Origin: Mycolicibacterium fluoranthenivorans
Lineage (GTDB): Bacteria > Actinomycetota > Actinomycetes > Mycobacteriales > Mycobacteriaceae
Length of the DNA stretch: 64,000 bases
Direction of reading: 5' to 3'
Assembly (NCBI RefSeq): GCF_011758805.1
Contig: NZ_JAANOW010000003.1
Location: 124,001-188,000, forward strand
Shown here: positions 26,336-35,179 of the stretch, one piece after another
How positions within the stretch are numbered: position 1 is the first letter of the stretch
Layout: each line of letters starts with the position of its first letter
Notes under the pieces: generated by a model
What the model saw: the letters and a program-made list of their open reading frames with translations, nothing else
Databases searched by the model: none
Told to the model about the DNA's origin: nothing
Translations under genes and position numbers: made by a program

Positions 26336-27736
26336 ATGACCGGTTCGCCGCACCAGGCGGGACACCGACTCGGGGACGGCCGGCACACGGCGTGGACGAC
26401 CGCCCCGATCCTCGCCGCCCTGCTGCTCCTGGTGGCGACGTTTCTGCATTCGCCGCTCGCGGACGACCTCCCCGGCAACACCTTCGCGATACTGATAGCT
26501 CTGGTCATCGGCGCCACCGTGTTGTGGATGGACGTATCGCCCACCAGGTTGCGCGGTGTCGGAGCGGTGGAATGGGCGATGGCGCTGTACCTGATGTGGA
26601 ACGCCTACTCGGTGATCGCTCCACACGAGTACTCGACGGTGGTACCGCTGGACGGCTTGGACTACCCGCCCGCCCGGTTCATCATGACCGGCACGGTGAT
26701 CCCGTTCCTCATGTACGTCGTGGGTCGCTACGCTTTCGACCGGCCGGCGGCGGTCCGGCTGGCGCTGTGGACCGTCCTGGCGTTGGCGGCGTACTCGGCC
26801 TGGGTGAGCATCCTCGAGTTCACCGGCCCGGCGAGTTGGGTGTGGCCCCGTTCCATCGTCGACGGGTCACTACCCGCCGATCAGACCTGGGTCGGCCGCG
26901 CGGTGGGTGTCGTCAATCAGCCGGTGGTCAACGGTTTGATCCTGATCTTGGGCTTCGCCATCGCCATCACGTTGATGAGCCGGCACGGCGAGCCGATGTG
27001 GCGCCGGTGCCTGCTGCTCGTGGTCGCGGTGGCATGCGGATACGGGCTCTACCTGACGCACACCAGGGCCGCCTGGCTCAGCGGCCTGGTCATGCTCGTC
27101 CTCGGGGCACTGCTGGCCAAGGGCTACCGTTCCGGATTCACCGCGGCACTCGGACTCATCGCCGCAGTCGTCGCACTCAACTGGTCGGTGTTCATCAGCT
27201 CCGACCGGGCGGCCGGCGGGGTGGGCTCACAAAGCGAGGTGTGGGACCGGCTCAACATGATCCGCACCGCGCTGTGGGCTTTCGGCCAAAAGCCCATCGA
27301 AGGCTGGGGAATCAACCGGTTCAGAGCGGTCAACACCTTCCACCACCAGCAATGGGCGCCAGAGGTGCCGTGGCGCAACGGCTACGGAATGCCCTCGCAC
27401 ATGAATGAACTCGGCATCCTTGCCGAACTGGGGCTGATCGGGCTGGCTCTCTGGATCGGCGTGCTGGCACTCATCGCCCACCGGTTGTGGGACGCCTACC
27501 GAACGCTGCCCGACGGCGATATCTGCGGCAAACCTCTTGCCGTGATCGGGATCATCGCATTGGCGACGCTGCTGTGCACCGGATCCACCGTGGATCTCCG
27601 GTTCCTCGACTTCCCCACCGCCGCAGTCTTCTTGCTCGTCGGAATCGCCGTCGGGTGGTGCGACCGGCACAAGCGGGGGCAAGCGGCGAGCCGGGACAAG
27701 GCGGTGACCCATGCCGTCTCGGCTGCCCACCCGTGA
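26336..27736 (+). CDS. Wzy/O-antigen ligase-type membrane protein
   Basis: A 466-residue polytopic protein with about eleven hydrophobic segments. The Wzy_C-type region is seen at YLTHTRAAWLSGLVMLVLG and in the large loop from residue about 280 to 350 (SQSEVWDRLNMIRTALWAFG). The loop ends MPSHMNELGILAELGLIGL, a pattern shared by polymerases and ligases. It would join repeat units flipped by the Wzx-like protein encoded at 35.2-36.7 kb. ATG 26336 lies 13 bp after the Wzz-like stop. Ligase and polymerase cannot be separated by sequence. The Wzz and Wzx partners favour polymerase. Confidence 0.85.
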   Translation: MTGSPHQAGHRLGDGRHTAWTTAPILAALLLLVATFLHSPLADDLPGNTFAILIALVIGATVLWMDVSPTRLRGVGAVEWAMALYLMWNAYSVIAPHEYSTVVPLDGLDYPPARFIMTGTVIPFLMYVVGRYAFDRPAAVRLALWTVLALAAYSAWVSILEFTGPASWVWPRSIVDGSLPADQTWVGRAVGVVNQPVVNGLILILGFAIAITLMSRHGEPMWRRCLLLVVAVACGYGLYLTHTRAAWLSGLVMLVLGALLAKGYRSGFTAALGLIAAVVALNWSVFISSDRAAGGVGSQSEVWDRLNMIRTALWAFGQKPIEGWGINRFRAVNTFHHQQWAPEVPWRNGYGMPSHMNELGILAELGLIGLALWIGVLALIAHRLWDAYRTLPDGDICGKPLAVIGIIALATLLCTGSTVDLRFLDFPTAAVFLLVGIAVGWCDRHKRGQAASRDKAVTHAVSAAHP

Positions 27737-29231
27737 TGAGACCGTCTTCGCCACACTGACGCTCGCCGGATTCTCCTTCTGGTTCCTGCTCGGTTTTCCG
27801 TACGCCAACCACAACGAGTCCTTCGCGATCGTCGCACAGCTCAAAGAGATCGGGATGATGCGCGCGCTCACCAGCGTCGTCGAGCCCGTGGCGAACTACC
27901 GGCCTCTCGGCCAGGCGCTCGCCTGGCTCGGCTATCGGTCCGCGGGCGCGATCTACCCCGTCGAGATCTTCAATTATGTTGTCGCCGTGGCCGCCTGGGT
28001 ACTCCTGTTCATGTCCTCCCGGGAACGGAAGCTGTTTGCGGTCACGGCATTGATCACCGGCGGGGTGTTCTTCACCGGGTACATCTACCTCTTTCACCTG
28101 CACGGGGTGTTCTACAGCCCACTGCTGTTCGTGACGGCGATGCTGTTCTGGCTGGACCGGGACTTCACCCGCAACCGTTTCGTCGCCCTCACCCTCTGCA
28201 CACTCGTGGCCGCGTTGTTCCATCCCTATTCGCTGCTGGTCTATCTCGCCGGCGTCGGCGGCATGGCGGTCGAGCGATGGCGAACCCTGGCCGGTCGCAG
28301 GGCCATGGTCGCCGGCCTCGCGGCGGCGGTACTGCTGTTCGTGGCACTGCTCGCCACCCAGTCCAACAAGAACGTCCTCACCGCCGGTGAGATGCTCGAC
28401 GGATTGCTCGCCTCGTACCGATTTGCCGAGATCAACCTGATCGCCTCGCTGGTCGCCCTGTGTCTTGCCATCGTCACCGCGTTGAGCCTGCCTGTCGGTG
28501 TCAGACCGCGCAGGATCGTGGCCATCGGGTCAGGCATCGCGGGATTGTTGTTCATCCATGCGGGCCTACCCGTGCTCCTGATCTGGATCGCCGTCTGCCT
28601 CGCCAAGACACTGCTGATGCGGAAATGGTGGATGGCCCTCGTATTGGGCTGCGCCACCTTGTTTCCCGCGCCGACCGCCACGGGCTCGCCCACCTATGCG
28701 ATCTTCGCCCTGATGATCTGCACGGCCATTCTTCCCTACGGGAACTCAGCGTGGGAAGAACGGCTTCGTATGCCGGCCCGAAGGGCAGCGGTCGCCGCCG
28801 TTGCCGTCGCCACGGCACTGCTGGTGCTTCTGCGTGTCGGGGTGGACCTACCGGTCGCGACACACCTGGCACAGCCCTTGATCGCCGAGCAGGAGAAGAC
28901 CTTCCAAATGGAGCAGATCGCCCAATGGCTGGCGTCATCGGACTACTCCGGGTACACACTGCGGTTCGTTCGTGCGGTGCGCAACCCCAAGGACGCCTCC
29001 GACTCCGTCGACCGGACGTTCCGGCCGCCCACCACCGACGAGGATCTGGCCATGTACATGCGCGCGCTGCGCGGCTCCTCCGCGCCGCCGCCGGCGAAGG
29101 ACAAGATCGTCCTGGTGGGATTCGGCGGCGACGCGATGCCGCCAGGCACCGTGCTGCTGACGGTGCCGAGCGCACACGCCGGCGTGGCACGGGTGGTACT
29201 GCCGGAGAACAGGAATCACGATGTCACGTGA
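27711..29231 (+). CDS. polytopic membrane protein, function unknown (GT-C-like?)
   Basis: A 506-residue membrane protein with about nine to ten hydrophobic segments in the first 370 residues, then a soluble C-terminal tail of about 130 residues. The first loop (FPYANHNESFAIVAQ and VEPVANYRPLGQALAWLGYR) has the acidic/aromatic character of GT-C glycosyltransferases, but no diagnostic DxD is evident. It overlaps the end of the Wzy-like gene by 26 bp and precedes asnB by 18 bp, so it belongs to the polymerisation operon. It could add a side sugar from a polyprenyl-linked donor. This is inference only. Confidence 0.7.
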   Translation: MPSRLPTRDETVFATLTLAGFSFWFLLGFPYANHNESFAIVAQLKEIGMMRALTSVVEPVANYRPLGQALAWLGYRSAGAIYPVEIFNYVVAVAAWVLLFMSSRERKLFAVTALITGGVFFTGYIYLFHLHGVFYSPLLFVTAMLFWLDRDFTRNRFVALTLCTLVAALFHPYSLLVYLAGVGGMAVERWRTLAGRRAMVAGLAAAVLLFVALLATQSNKNVLTAGEMLDGLLASYRFAEINLIASLVALCLAIVTALSLPVGVRPRRIVAIGSGIAGLLFIHAGLPVLLIWIAVCLAKTLLMRKWWMALVLGCATLFPAPTATGSPTYAIFALMICTAILPYGNSAWEERLRMPARRAAVAAVAVATALLVLLRVGVDLPVATHLAQPLIAEQEKTFQMEQIAQWLASSDYSGYTLRFVRAVRNPKDASDSVDRTFRPPTTDEDLAMYMRALRGSSAPPPAKDKIVLVGFGGDAMPPGTVLLTVPSAHAGVARVVLPENRNHDVT

Positions 29232-29249
29232 TGCCGGAACGGTGCGGTG

Positions 29250-31109
29250 ATGTGCGGCATCTGCGGCATCAGCAGTACCTCCGATCGGGCGTCCGCACGC
29301 CTGGACCGGATGCTGGATGCGATCGTGCACCGCGGCCCCGACGGCGAAGGCCGCCTGCAGCGGCCGGGACTCGTACTCGGGATGCGACGACTGGCCGTCA
29401 TCGACCTCGCCGGCGGTGACCAACCGATCTTCAACGAGGACGGCTCGGTTGCGGTCGTGTTCAACGGCGAGATCTACAACTTCCGCGAGCTGCGCGCCGA
29501 GCTGGAACGCCACGGACATCATTTCGCCACCCGTTGCGACACCGAGGTGCTCGTGCACGGCTACGAACAATGGGGCGACGGAGTCCTGCACCGCCTCGTC
29601 GGCATGTTCGCCTTGGCACTCTGGGACGAGAACCGCCGCCGGCTGCTGGTCGCCCGGGATCGCTTCGGCAAGAAGCCGCTCTACTACTCACGCGAGGCAG
29701 GCGAGGTGGTGTTCGGATCTGAGATCAAGGCGCTGCTGGCCGCGGGCGTCTCGGCGGATGTCGACGACGCCGCCCTGCAGGACTACCTGGCCCTGCGCTA
29801 TGTCCCGGCCCCCCGCACCCTCTTTCGGTCGGTCCGCCAGCTCCCCCCGGGGCACAAGTTCGTCGTCGGCGATGACGGATTCGCCATCGAGCGCTGGTGG
29901 CAGTTGCGCTATGAGCCCAAGCCGGCGATCACCCTTGTCCAAGCAGCCGACGAGGTCGAAGGCCTGATGCGCACCGCCGTCGCGCGACGCCTCGTGAGTG
30001 ACGTGCCCCTGGGCTGTTTCCTGTCCGGCGGCCTCGACTCGTCCACCGTGCTGTCGTTCATGTCCGAGCTCTCGAATGAACCCGTGCGCACCTTCTCCGT
30101 CGGATTCGACGAGAGCTGGGCCGGCGATGAACTGGCGGCCGCCCGCGCCACGGCACATGCCTTCCACACCGTTCATCACGAGACCCGTCTCGGCCCCGAT
30201 GAGTTCCTCCGGCTCCTGCCTGCGGCGGTCTGGCACCGTGACGAACCGCTCGCCGAGCCTTCGGAGATCCCCCTGATGGCGCTGTCGCGGATGGCACGCG
30301 AACACGTCACGGTGGTGCTCTCGGGGGAGGGCGGCGACGAGTTGTTCGGTGGGTATCCGAAGTACCGGGTCGACGCACTCCTGGACCGGGCCGGTCGACC
30401 CGCACGCGCAGTCATAGGTGCGCGGCAGCTGCACCGTCTGGCCGGCTGGCACCGGCTGCCTCGACGGACCAGATTGGGCATCCAAGCCCTGGCAACTGCG
30501 GCGCCTGCGCAGCGCTGGCCAGCCTGGTTCGGCGCCGACCCCTCGGCCGGCCTGCACTCAGCGGACCTGCGACCACTCGACTCGACTTTGTCCGAAATCG
30601 ACACCGGGCTGGGCCCTTTGGACCGGATGCTCGCGCTCGACGTCCACACCTATCTGGCCGACAATCTGCTCATTCGCGGGGACAAGATGACGATGGCGGC
30701 ATCGGTCGAAGGCCGGATGCCGCTCCTCGATCACCAGCTGGCCGAGTACGCGGCCCGGCTACCTGCCGCTCTCAAGGTCACGCCGAGAAGTACCAAGATC
30801 GTCATCCGTGAGATCGCCCGCCGGCGGCTTCCCGCGACACTTCTGTCCCGCAAGAAGATCGGCTTCGCGGTCCCGGTGGCACCGTGGTTCCGAGGGAGTC
30901 TCGGAGACGCACTGCAGCGATTGACTTTCGGCCCGCAAGCGCGACCCGACCCACTGGTGGATCCAGAGCGGGTTCGGCGTGCTCTCGCCCTGCACCGGTC
31001 CGGTCACTACGACTTCGGGAAAGAACTGTGGAGCGTGCTCACGCTCGATGTCTGGGCAAGGCTATTTCTCGACGGCGCCGAACCCGCGAGCCTCACGTTC
31101 GATCGGTGA
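29250..31109 (+). CDS. asnB: AsnB-type glutamine-dependent amidotransferase, polysaccharide-associated
   Basis: A 619-residue class II amidotransferase. Cys2 of MCGICGISS is the Ntn nucleophile, so the ATG at 29250 is used rather than the adjacent GTG. The synthetase domain has the PPi loop FLSGGLDSSTVL (Ser about 259) and GEGGDELFGGYPKY. Family members in exopolysaccharide loci, including exosortase-linked ones, are thought to amidate carboxylates such as uronic acids. That fits the GDP-mannuronate-forming dehydrogenase encoded at 44-45 kb. Ordinary asparagine synthesis cannot be excluded. Last gene of the plus operon, it ends 7 bp from the convergent GT2 gene. Confidence 0.9.
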   Translation: MCGICGISSTSDRASARLDRMLDAIVHRGPDGEGRLQRPGLVLGMRRLAVIDLAGGDQPIFNEDGSVAVVFNGEIYNFRELRAELERHGHHFATRCDTEVLVHGYEQWGDGVLHRLVGMFALALWDENRRRLLVARDRFGKKPLYYSREAGEVVFGSEIKALLAAGVSADVDDAALQDYLALRYVPAPRTLFRSVRQLPPGHKFVVGDDGFAIERWWQLRYEPKPAITLVQAADEVEGLMRTAVARRLVSDVPLGCFLSGGLDSSTVLSFMSELSNEPVRTFSVGFDESWAGDELAAARATAHAFHTVHHETRLGPDEFLRLLPAAVWHRDEPLAEPSEIPLMALSRMAREHVTVVLSGEGGDELFGGYPKYRVDALLDRAGRPARAVIGARQLHRLAGWHRLPRRTRLGIQALATAAPAQRWPAWFGADPSAGLHSADLRPLDSTLSEIDTGLGPLDRMLALDVHTYLADNLLIRGDKMTMAASVEGRMPLLDHQLAEYAARLPAALKVTPRSTKIVIREIARRRLPATLLSRKKIGFAVPVAPWFRGSLGDALQRLTFGPQARPDPLVDPERVRRALALHRSGHYDFGKELWSVLTLDVWARLFLDGAEPASLTFDR

Positions 31110-31116
31110 CCCGGTC

Positions 31117-32295
31117 CTACTGCAACCCACACCTCCCCGCGTATGACCACAGGTCATAGCGGTACTCACGAAAGATGAAATCGAGATTCGGGTACTCCAG
31201 CGCCTCCGAGGTCATCTCGACCCGGCTTCTCAAGTCGTTGACGACGGCACATGCCGCAAGAAACGTCGCCTGTTTGATTCGGGAATCCTGGCCCGACAAT
31301 CGTGCCCAGAGCAGTTGCCCGAACTGGTTCTGCACTTTGTTGAACAGGTTCGCGTCGACCGGCATCGCCAGACGTTCACGTTGTTCGAGCAGGAGGGGAA
31401 CAAGCCAGTACGCATCCAGCGCAGATTGTCGGCCCACGAGTTTCCGCGTGATTCCGCACGGATTGTCGCGATAGTCGTACACAGACTCGCTCAGCGCCAC
31501 ATAGCGTCCGCACAGCGGAAAGATCACCAGCGCGAAGATCGTGTCCTCGAAGTCCATGCCGTCTGGAAACCGAACCTTCTCGAACAGAGTTCTCCGGATC
31601 GCCTTACCCCACGGGTAACCCGAGGTACGCGTCGTACGTTCGTCGAGTCTCGGCTGGCTGCAGGCTTCGTACCGAACGTGTTCGATCACGCCTCCAGCGG
31701 TGTCGATGACGTCGTAACCACCCTGGACGATATCGGCCTGCTCGCGTTCCGCCGCGCCCACGAGTAGCTCGACACTGTTCGTCGCGAGCCGATCGTCACT
31801 GTCGAGGAACAACAGGTACTTGCCCCGGGCCACGGCGATGGCATGGTTTCTGGCGGTTGCCACCCCTGCGTTCACCGTGCGAATGACGGTGACATCTTTG
31901 TGATCCCGATAGCCATCCACGATTGCGGGGGTGCCGTCCCCGGAGCCGTCGTCGACCACCAGAATCTCGTAACGATAGTTCGTGGCTTGAGCCACGGCGG
32001 AGTCCAGGCATTCCTTCACGTGCGATTCGGCGTTGTACGCGGGGACGATGATCGACGCATCCAGGTCGTCGGGTCCCGGTACCAGGTCAGGGTGGCACCT
32101 CGGTACCGCACGAGGGCGGACTGTCGAAATGCAGCTCTCCGGATCGAGGACGGCTCCGGCGTCCCCCGATCCCCGCATGAACTTCTTGGCGGCGAATCCG
32201 GCGGAGAGCAGTGTCTCGTACGCATCCGCGGCGAATGTCGCGGCGAGCTCCGATCTGGTCGATCGGGCGACCCGCCTGAACACCTTGTCCCGCAC
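31117..32295 (-). CDS. family 2 glycosyltransferase
   Basis: A 392-residue protein. The GT-A domain begins at about residue 80 with DASIIVPAYNAESHVKECLD. It continues with EILVVDDGSGDGTPAIVDGY and the metal-binding LLFLDSDDRL (DxD type). The C-terminal 150 residues are specific to this protein. The GTG start follows the DUF218 stop by 9 bp. Three sampled 60-base lines (31141-31320) hold 102 G+C of 180 (57%), visibly below the sterol genes, so the gene may have a different ancestry. Donor and acceptor are unknown. Confidence 0.88.
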   Translation of the reverse strand: MRDKVFRRVARSTRSELAATFAADAYETLLSAGFAAKKFMRGSGDAGAVLDPESCISTVRPRAVPRCHPDLVPGPDDLDASIIVPAYNAESHVKECLDSAVAQATNYRYEILVVDDGSGDGTPAIVDGYRDHKDVTVIRTVNAGVATARNHAIAVARGKYLLFLDSDDRLATNSVELLVGAAEREQADIVQGGYDVIDTAGGVIEHVRYEACSQPRLDERTTRTSGYPWGKAIRRTLFEKVRFPDGMDFEDTIFALVIFPLCGRYVALSESVYDYRDNPCGITRKLVGRQSALDAYWLVPLLLEQRERLAMPVDANLFNKVQNQFGQLLWARLSGQDSRIKQATFLAACAVVNDLRSRVEMTSEALEYPNLDFIFREYRYDLWSYAGRCGLQ

Positions 32296-32304
32296 GTCGC
32301 CTGC

Positions 32305-32910
32305 TCAACAACCAGGCTGCAGGACCGCGCGGGCGTATCCCGCGCTCTGGTAGGCGTACTCGAATGCCCACCTCGGCACGGAGAGCCGGGCCGGGCTGTC
32401 CACCATCACGAGGTCACCGCCGAAGCACTGCTCGAGAATGAACCGGGCCCGCGAGATGTGGGGGCGGAAGGTCACCACGATGACGGTGTGCCAACCGTAT
32501 TGCGCTGCCAACCGGCGCAGCTCCCGCCCTTCGCCCTTGGTGGTGCCCGGATCCGGATCGAAGCACAACACCCTCGGTCCCTCGATCGCGGCCCCGCAGC
32601 GATGCATCGTGTCGTCATCGGCATCATCCGGGCTGGACACCACCAGGGTCGGTGCCCATCCTTGTGCCTGAAGCTCACGGCCGTAGGCATACCGCTGCGC
32701 CCCATACCCGCCCAGCACGAGAATCGCATCCGCGGTGCGCAATCGATCGATCTGCGGGTGCACGTATACCGGCAGTCCGGCGACGACGATCGCCGCCGGC
32801 AGATACGCCAGCGCGGGGAGGGCCCGGGCCATGCCGCGCCACCGGCGGCGCCGCGGTACCAGCTGCGGCGAGGCGGCAGCCCGGGCCGCGCCGCTACAGG
32901 CCGTCTGCAC
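32305..32910 (-). CDS. DUF218/YdcF-ElyC-like membrane-anchored protein
   Basis: A protein of about 201 residues with one N-terminal membrane segment (ALAYLPAAIVVAGLPVYV) and a DUF218 domain: ADAILVLGGYGAQRYAYGRE, LVVSSPDDADDDT, then KGEGRELRRLA and VTFRPHISRARFI. DUF218 proteins act in envelope polysaccharide metabolism (ElyC, SanA) but their chemistry is unsettled. The start is uncertain. GTG 32910 overlaps the lyase gene by 17 bp; ATG 32832 would give 175 residues and still keep the membrane segment. Confidence 0.75.
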   Translation of the reverse strand: MQTACSGAARAAASPQLVPRRRRWRGMARALPALAYLPAAIVVAGLPVYVHPQIDRLRTADAILVLGGYGAQRYAYGRELQAQGWAPTLVVSSPDDADDDTMHRCGAAIEGPRVLCFDPDPGTTKGEGRELRRLAAQYGWHTVIVVTFRPHISRARFILEQCFGGDLVMVDSPARLSVPRWAFEYAYQSAGYARAVLQPGC

Positions 32911-33688
32911 TGTCGGCCGCCCGGAAGCCGGTGTGGTAGACGATATCGGTGGAGGTGGTGGGCTTGCGATACATCCCCTCCTTGTAATACACGGCGGCGT
33001 CACCAGGTATCAGCGTGCGGACGAAATAGGTATCGGCACCGTTGACGAACGTCTCCCTTATTCCGTTGTGCCATAACCTGATCCAGCCTTTGTCATCCGA
33101 TGCCGACCAATTTATCTGCATCGTCACGTCATGCCACTGCCCGACGTCGAGCGGGGTGTCGAAGATCGAGAACGTGCCCAACCAGACGCCCGGCGCGGAT
33201 TGATCCTCGATCGTCAGCGACCAGAAGCCGTTCCGCGAGTCCACCGTCCAACTGATCGGCGGGCTGCCCGCACCACCGTCTTGGTGCCACTGATTGGTCA
33301 CCCCCCAGCCAAGGTCGCCGTGATTCATCGGGAACGTCTGGTCGAACTTGGTCGAGAATCGATACCAGCGGGTCTGCCCTTCCGAACCGCCGGCATCGGG
33401 GGTATCGCCCTGCACCTCGGCGCGTTCTCCACCGCCGAACGGGGGTACGTCCCCGGGACGGACCTCGAAGCGAGCCACCCTCCCCTTGGTGGGATCGTCG
33501 ACGATGCGCGCCGAATACCCTGGTATGTAGTCTTTTCCGGGACCGTTGTAACCGCGCACCTGCACCGTGGGCCACTGGGCGAAGTCCCCGGTGGCGTAGT
33601 CGCCGGTAAACAGCGGCCCCGCCGCGAGTGCATCCGGCGCCGACCACAGTGCCAGCCCGAGGACAACGGACGAAACGAATAAGCGCAT
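32894..33688 (-). CDS. secreted polysaccharide lyase, heparin-lyase-I-like fold
   Basis: A 264-residue exported protein. The signal peptide MRLFVSSVVLGLALWSAPDA is cleaved near ALAAGP. The mature protein is a beta-jelly-roll resembling bacterial 'polysaccharide lyase' (heparin lyase I family) proteins, with GGERAEVQGD, TRWYRFSTKFDQTFPMNHGD and NQWHQDGG as conserved blocks, and GQWHDVTMQINWSASDDKGW near the C-terminus. A good GGAGGCGTC Shine-Dalgarno sequence supports the start. Inside an exopolysaccharide locus it would trim or release uronate-containing polymer outside the cell. The substrate is not shown. Confidence 0.8.
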   Translation of the reverse strand: MRLFVSSVVLGLALWSAPDALAAGPLFTGDYATGDFAQWPTVQVRGYNGPGKDYIPGYSARIVDDPTKGRVARFEVRPGDVPPFGGGERAEVQGDTPDAGGSEGQTRWYRFSTKFDQTFPMNHGDLGWGVTNQWHQDGGAGSPPISWTVDSRNGFWSLTIEDQSAPGVWLGTFSIFDTPLDVGQWHDVTMQINWSASDDKGWIRLWHNGIRETFVNGADTYFVRTLIPGDAAVYYKEGMYRKPTTSTDIVYHTGFRAADSADGL

Positions 33689-33714
33689 GACGCCTCCGTG
33701 GGTCGATGGATGAG

Positions 33715-34932
33715 TCAGGGGCTTGTCTCCCCCGAGGACCCGGTGCCGTCGTTGTCCACCTGGGCAGTAGACGGCTGGCCGACCGGGTCTGCCGGTCCTT
33801 GCGTGCTGGTCGCCCCACCGGTTTGGGTTGCGCTCGGCTCGGGCGCCGCAGTGGCAGTGGCCGAAGGCTGGTCCTGCTCGGTCGCGGAACCGCCGGCACT
33901 CGACGAGCCGGCCACCGTATCGCCCGGTTCGAACTTGTTGCCCGTCGACATGACGTTCTGTGCTGGCTGTGTCGCGCTGGTCGGTGCGACCGACGGCGGC
34001 TCCGGGGCCACCGTCGCCGCCGTGAGTGCCGGCACCTGCTCCGAAACCTGCGGTGACGGCGTCATTTCACTGGTCGGCAATACCATCTCCATGGCGGAGA
34101 TCGTGGGGGTGATGGGCTCCGGTGGCGCGGGTGCCGGGAGGGGTGGGATCGCGGGTGCTGCCATGAAGGCTGACATGACCGGGGCTGTCGGAGGTTGCGG
34201 CACCGGGGCCAACACCACCACCGTCACCGCAGCGGCCGACGGCGCGGCCTCGGGGGCCGGCGGATCAAGACCGTCCTGGGTGCGCATCCGCGCGGCGGTC
34301 GTGTGCACGACGAATGCGGCGGCACCGTTGATTTCGATCACCTCGACCTTCCCCGACGGCGCCGGCACCGGGGTCACGACGATCTTGTCCAACTCCGTCG
34401 TGACGTCGGAGAGGTCCGAGGTGCCCACGAACACGCCGTCGAGCATCCTGTTCAGGTCCGCCAAATCCGGGTGGCCCATCACCTGCTCCAGCACGGAGTC
34501 CGGCATGGCCAACAGGGCTTGGAGTTTCGTCTCCAGCAGCGCTTGTTCCGCATCGGCCGAGTGGAAACTCAACAGCACCAGCAGGGCTTGCAGCTTCGCC
34601 CGCACCGGAAGGGGTCCGACATCGACCACCGCACTCGGATAGGACTGCGCCTCCGATTCGTCCGCGGCCGGCTGCCACGACGACAACCCGGCATTCATCA
34701 ACCTGAATTCGCCTGTCCGCGAGGCATCGAACGTGTCCTCGAGGACCACCCCGCGCATCGTGGTGATACCGGCGGGTGATGCCGAACGATCGGGGAGCTG
34801 GATCGCGAGCCCGGACTCGACCGTCGAAGGAAACAGCGCCCACGTCGAGACCCCGACACCGAAGACGAGCAACCCCGCGATCTCCCTGCGACCCGCCGAG
34901 CGCGAACGAATGAGTTCTCTTCTGGCTTGCAT
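33715..34932 (-). CDS. membrane-anchored protein with long Pro/Ala/Thr/Ser-rich tail, unknown function
   Basis: A 405-residue protein. A basic N-terminus is followed by one hydrophobic segment (EIAGLLVFGVGVSTWALFP) and an extracytoplasmic domain of about 160 residues. That domain has a Leu-rich helical part (KLQALLVLLSFHSADAEQAL, ETKLQALLAMPDSVLEQVMG). About 190 residues of Pro/Ala/Ser/Thr/Glu-rich low complexity follow. I recognise no family. It leads the minus-strand group with the lyase (26 bp gap), so it may be a wall-spanning partner of the polysaccharide or its lyase. Expression is probably governed by the palindromes upstream. Confidence 0.7.
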   Translation of the reverse strand: MQARRELIRSRSAGRREIAGLLVFGVGVSTWALFPSTVESGLAIQLPDRSASPAGITTMRGVVLEDTFDASRTGEFRLMNAGLSSWQPAADESEAQSYPSAVVDVGPLPVRAKLQALLVLLSFHSADAEQALLETKLQALLAMPDSVLEQVMGHPDLADLNRMLDGVFVGTSDLSDVTTELDKIVVTPVPAPSGKVEVIEINGAAAFVVHTTAARMRTQDGLDPPAPEAAPSAAAVTVVVLAPVPQPPTAPVMSAFMAAPAIPPLPAPAPPEPITPTISAMEMVLPTSEMTPSPQVSEQVPALTAATVAPEPPSVAPTSATQPAQNVMSTGNKFEPGDTVAGSSSAGGSATEQDQPSATATAAPEPSATQTGGATSTQGPADPVGQPSTAQVDNDGTGSSGETSP

Positions 34933-34953
34933 ATGCGATCACCCCTCGGAATC

Positions 34954-34978
34954 GCCTGAATTGCTTATCTATTCAGGC
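34954..34978. promoter_or_regulatory. perfect 8-bp inverted repeat, spacer 9
   Basis: GCCTGAAT at 34954-34961 and ATTCAGGC at 34971-34978 are exact inverted repeats, 22 bp upstream of the anchored-protein gene at 34932. The region is AT-richer than its neighbours. An operator is more likely than a terminator, because there is no T-run and the wzx gene on the same strand ends its transcription about 200 bp away. Confidence 0.5.
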
Positions 34979-35051
34979 TAGTTCTCAGTAGACGCCGGTG
35001 TCAATGAATCCCGCTGACGCTGAGTACGGACGAATTCCCCACGACACCAAT

Positions 35052-35068
35052 GCTATTCACAGAATAGC
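35052..35068. promoter_or_regulatory. perfect 7-bp inverted repeat, spacer 3
   Basis: GCTATTCACAGAATAGC is a perfect palindrome with 7-bp arms around ACA, in the 247 bp between the Wzx-type gene and the anchored-protein gene. It differs from the 34954 repeat but shares ATTC/GAAT half-sites. A regulator-binding site for the 34.9-31.1 kb operon is the simplest reading. Confidence 0.45.
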
Positions 35069-35179
35069 GGCACCAAGAAGAGACATCCGAACGGATCCGC
35101 TCGATGAATATCGTTCCGTGGCATCGCCTTTTGTCATCCCAACTGAAGTGCACCTCCGCCCCCAGGCTGTGCGCACGGT

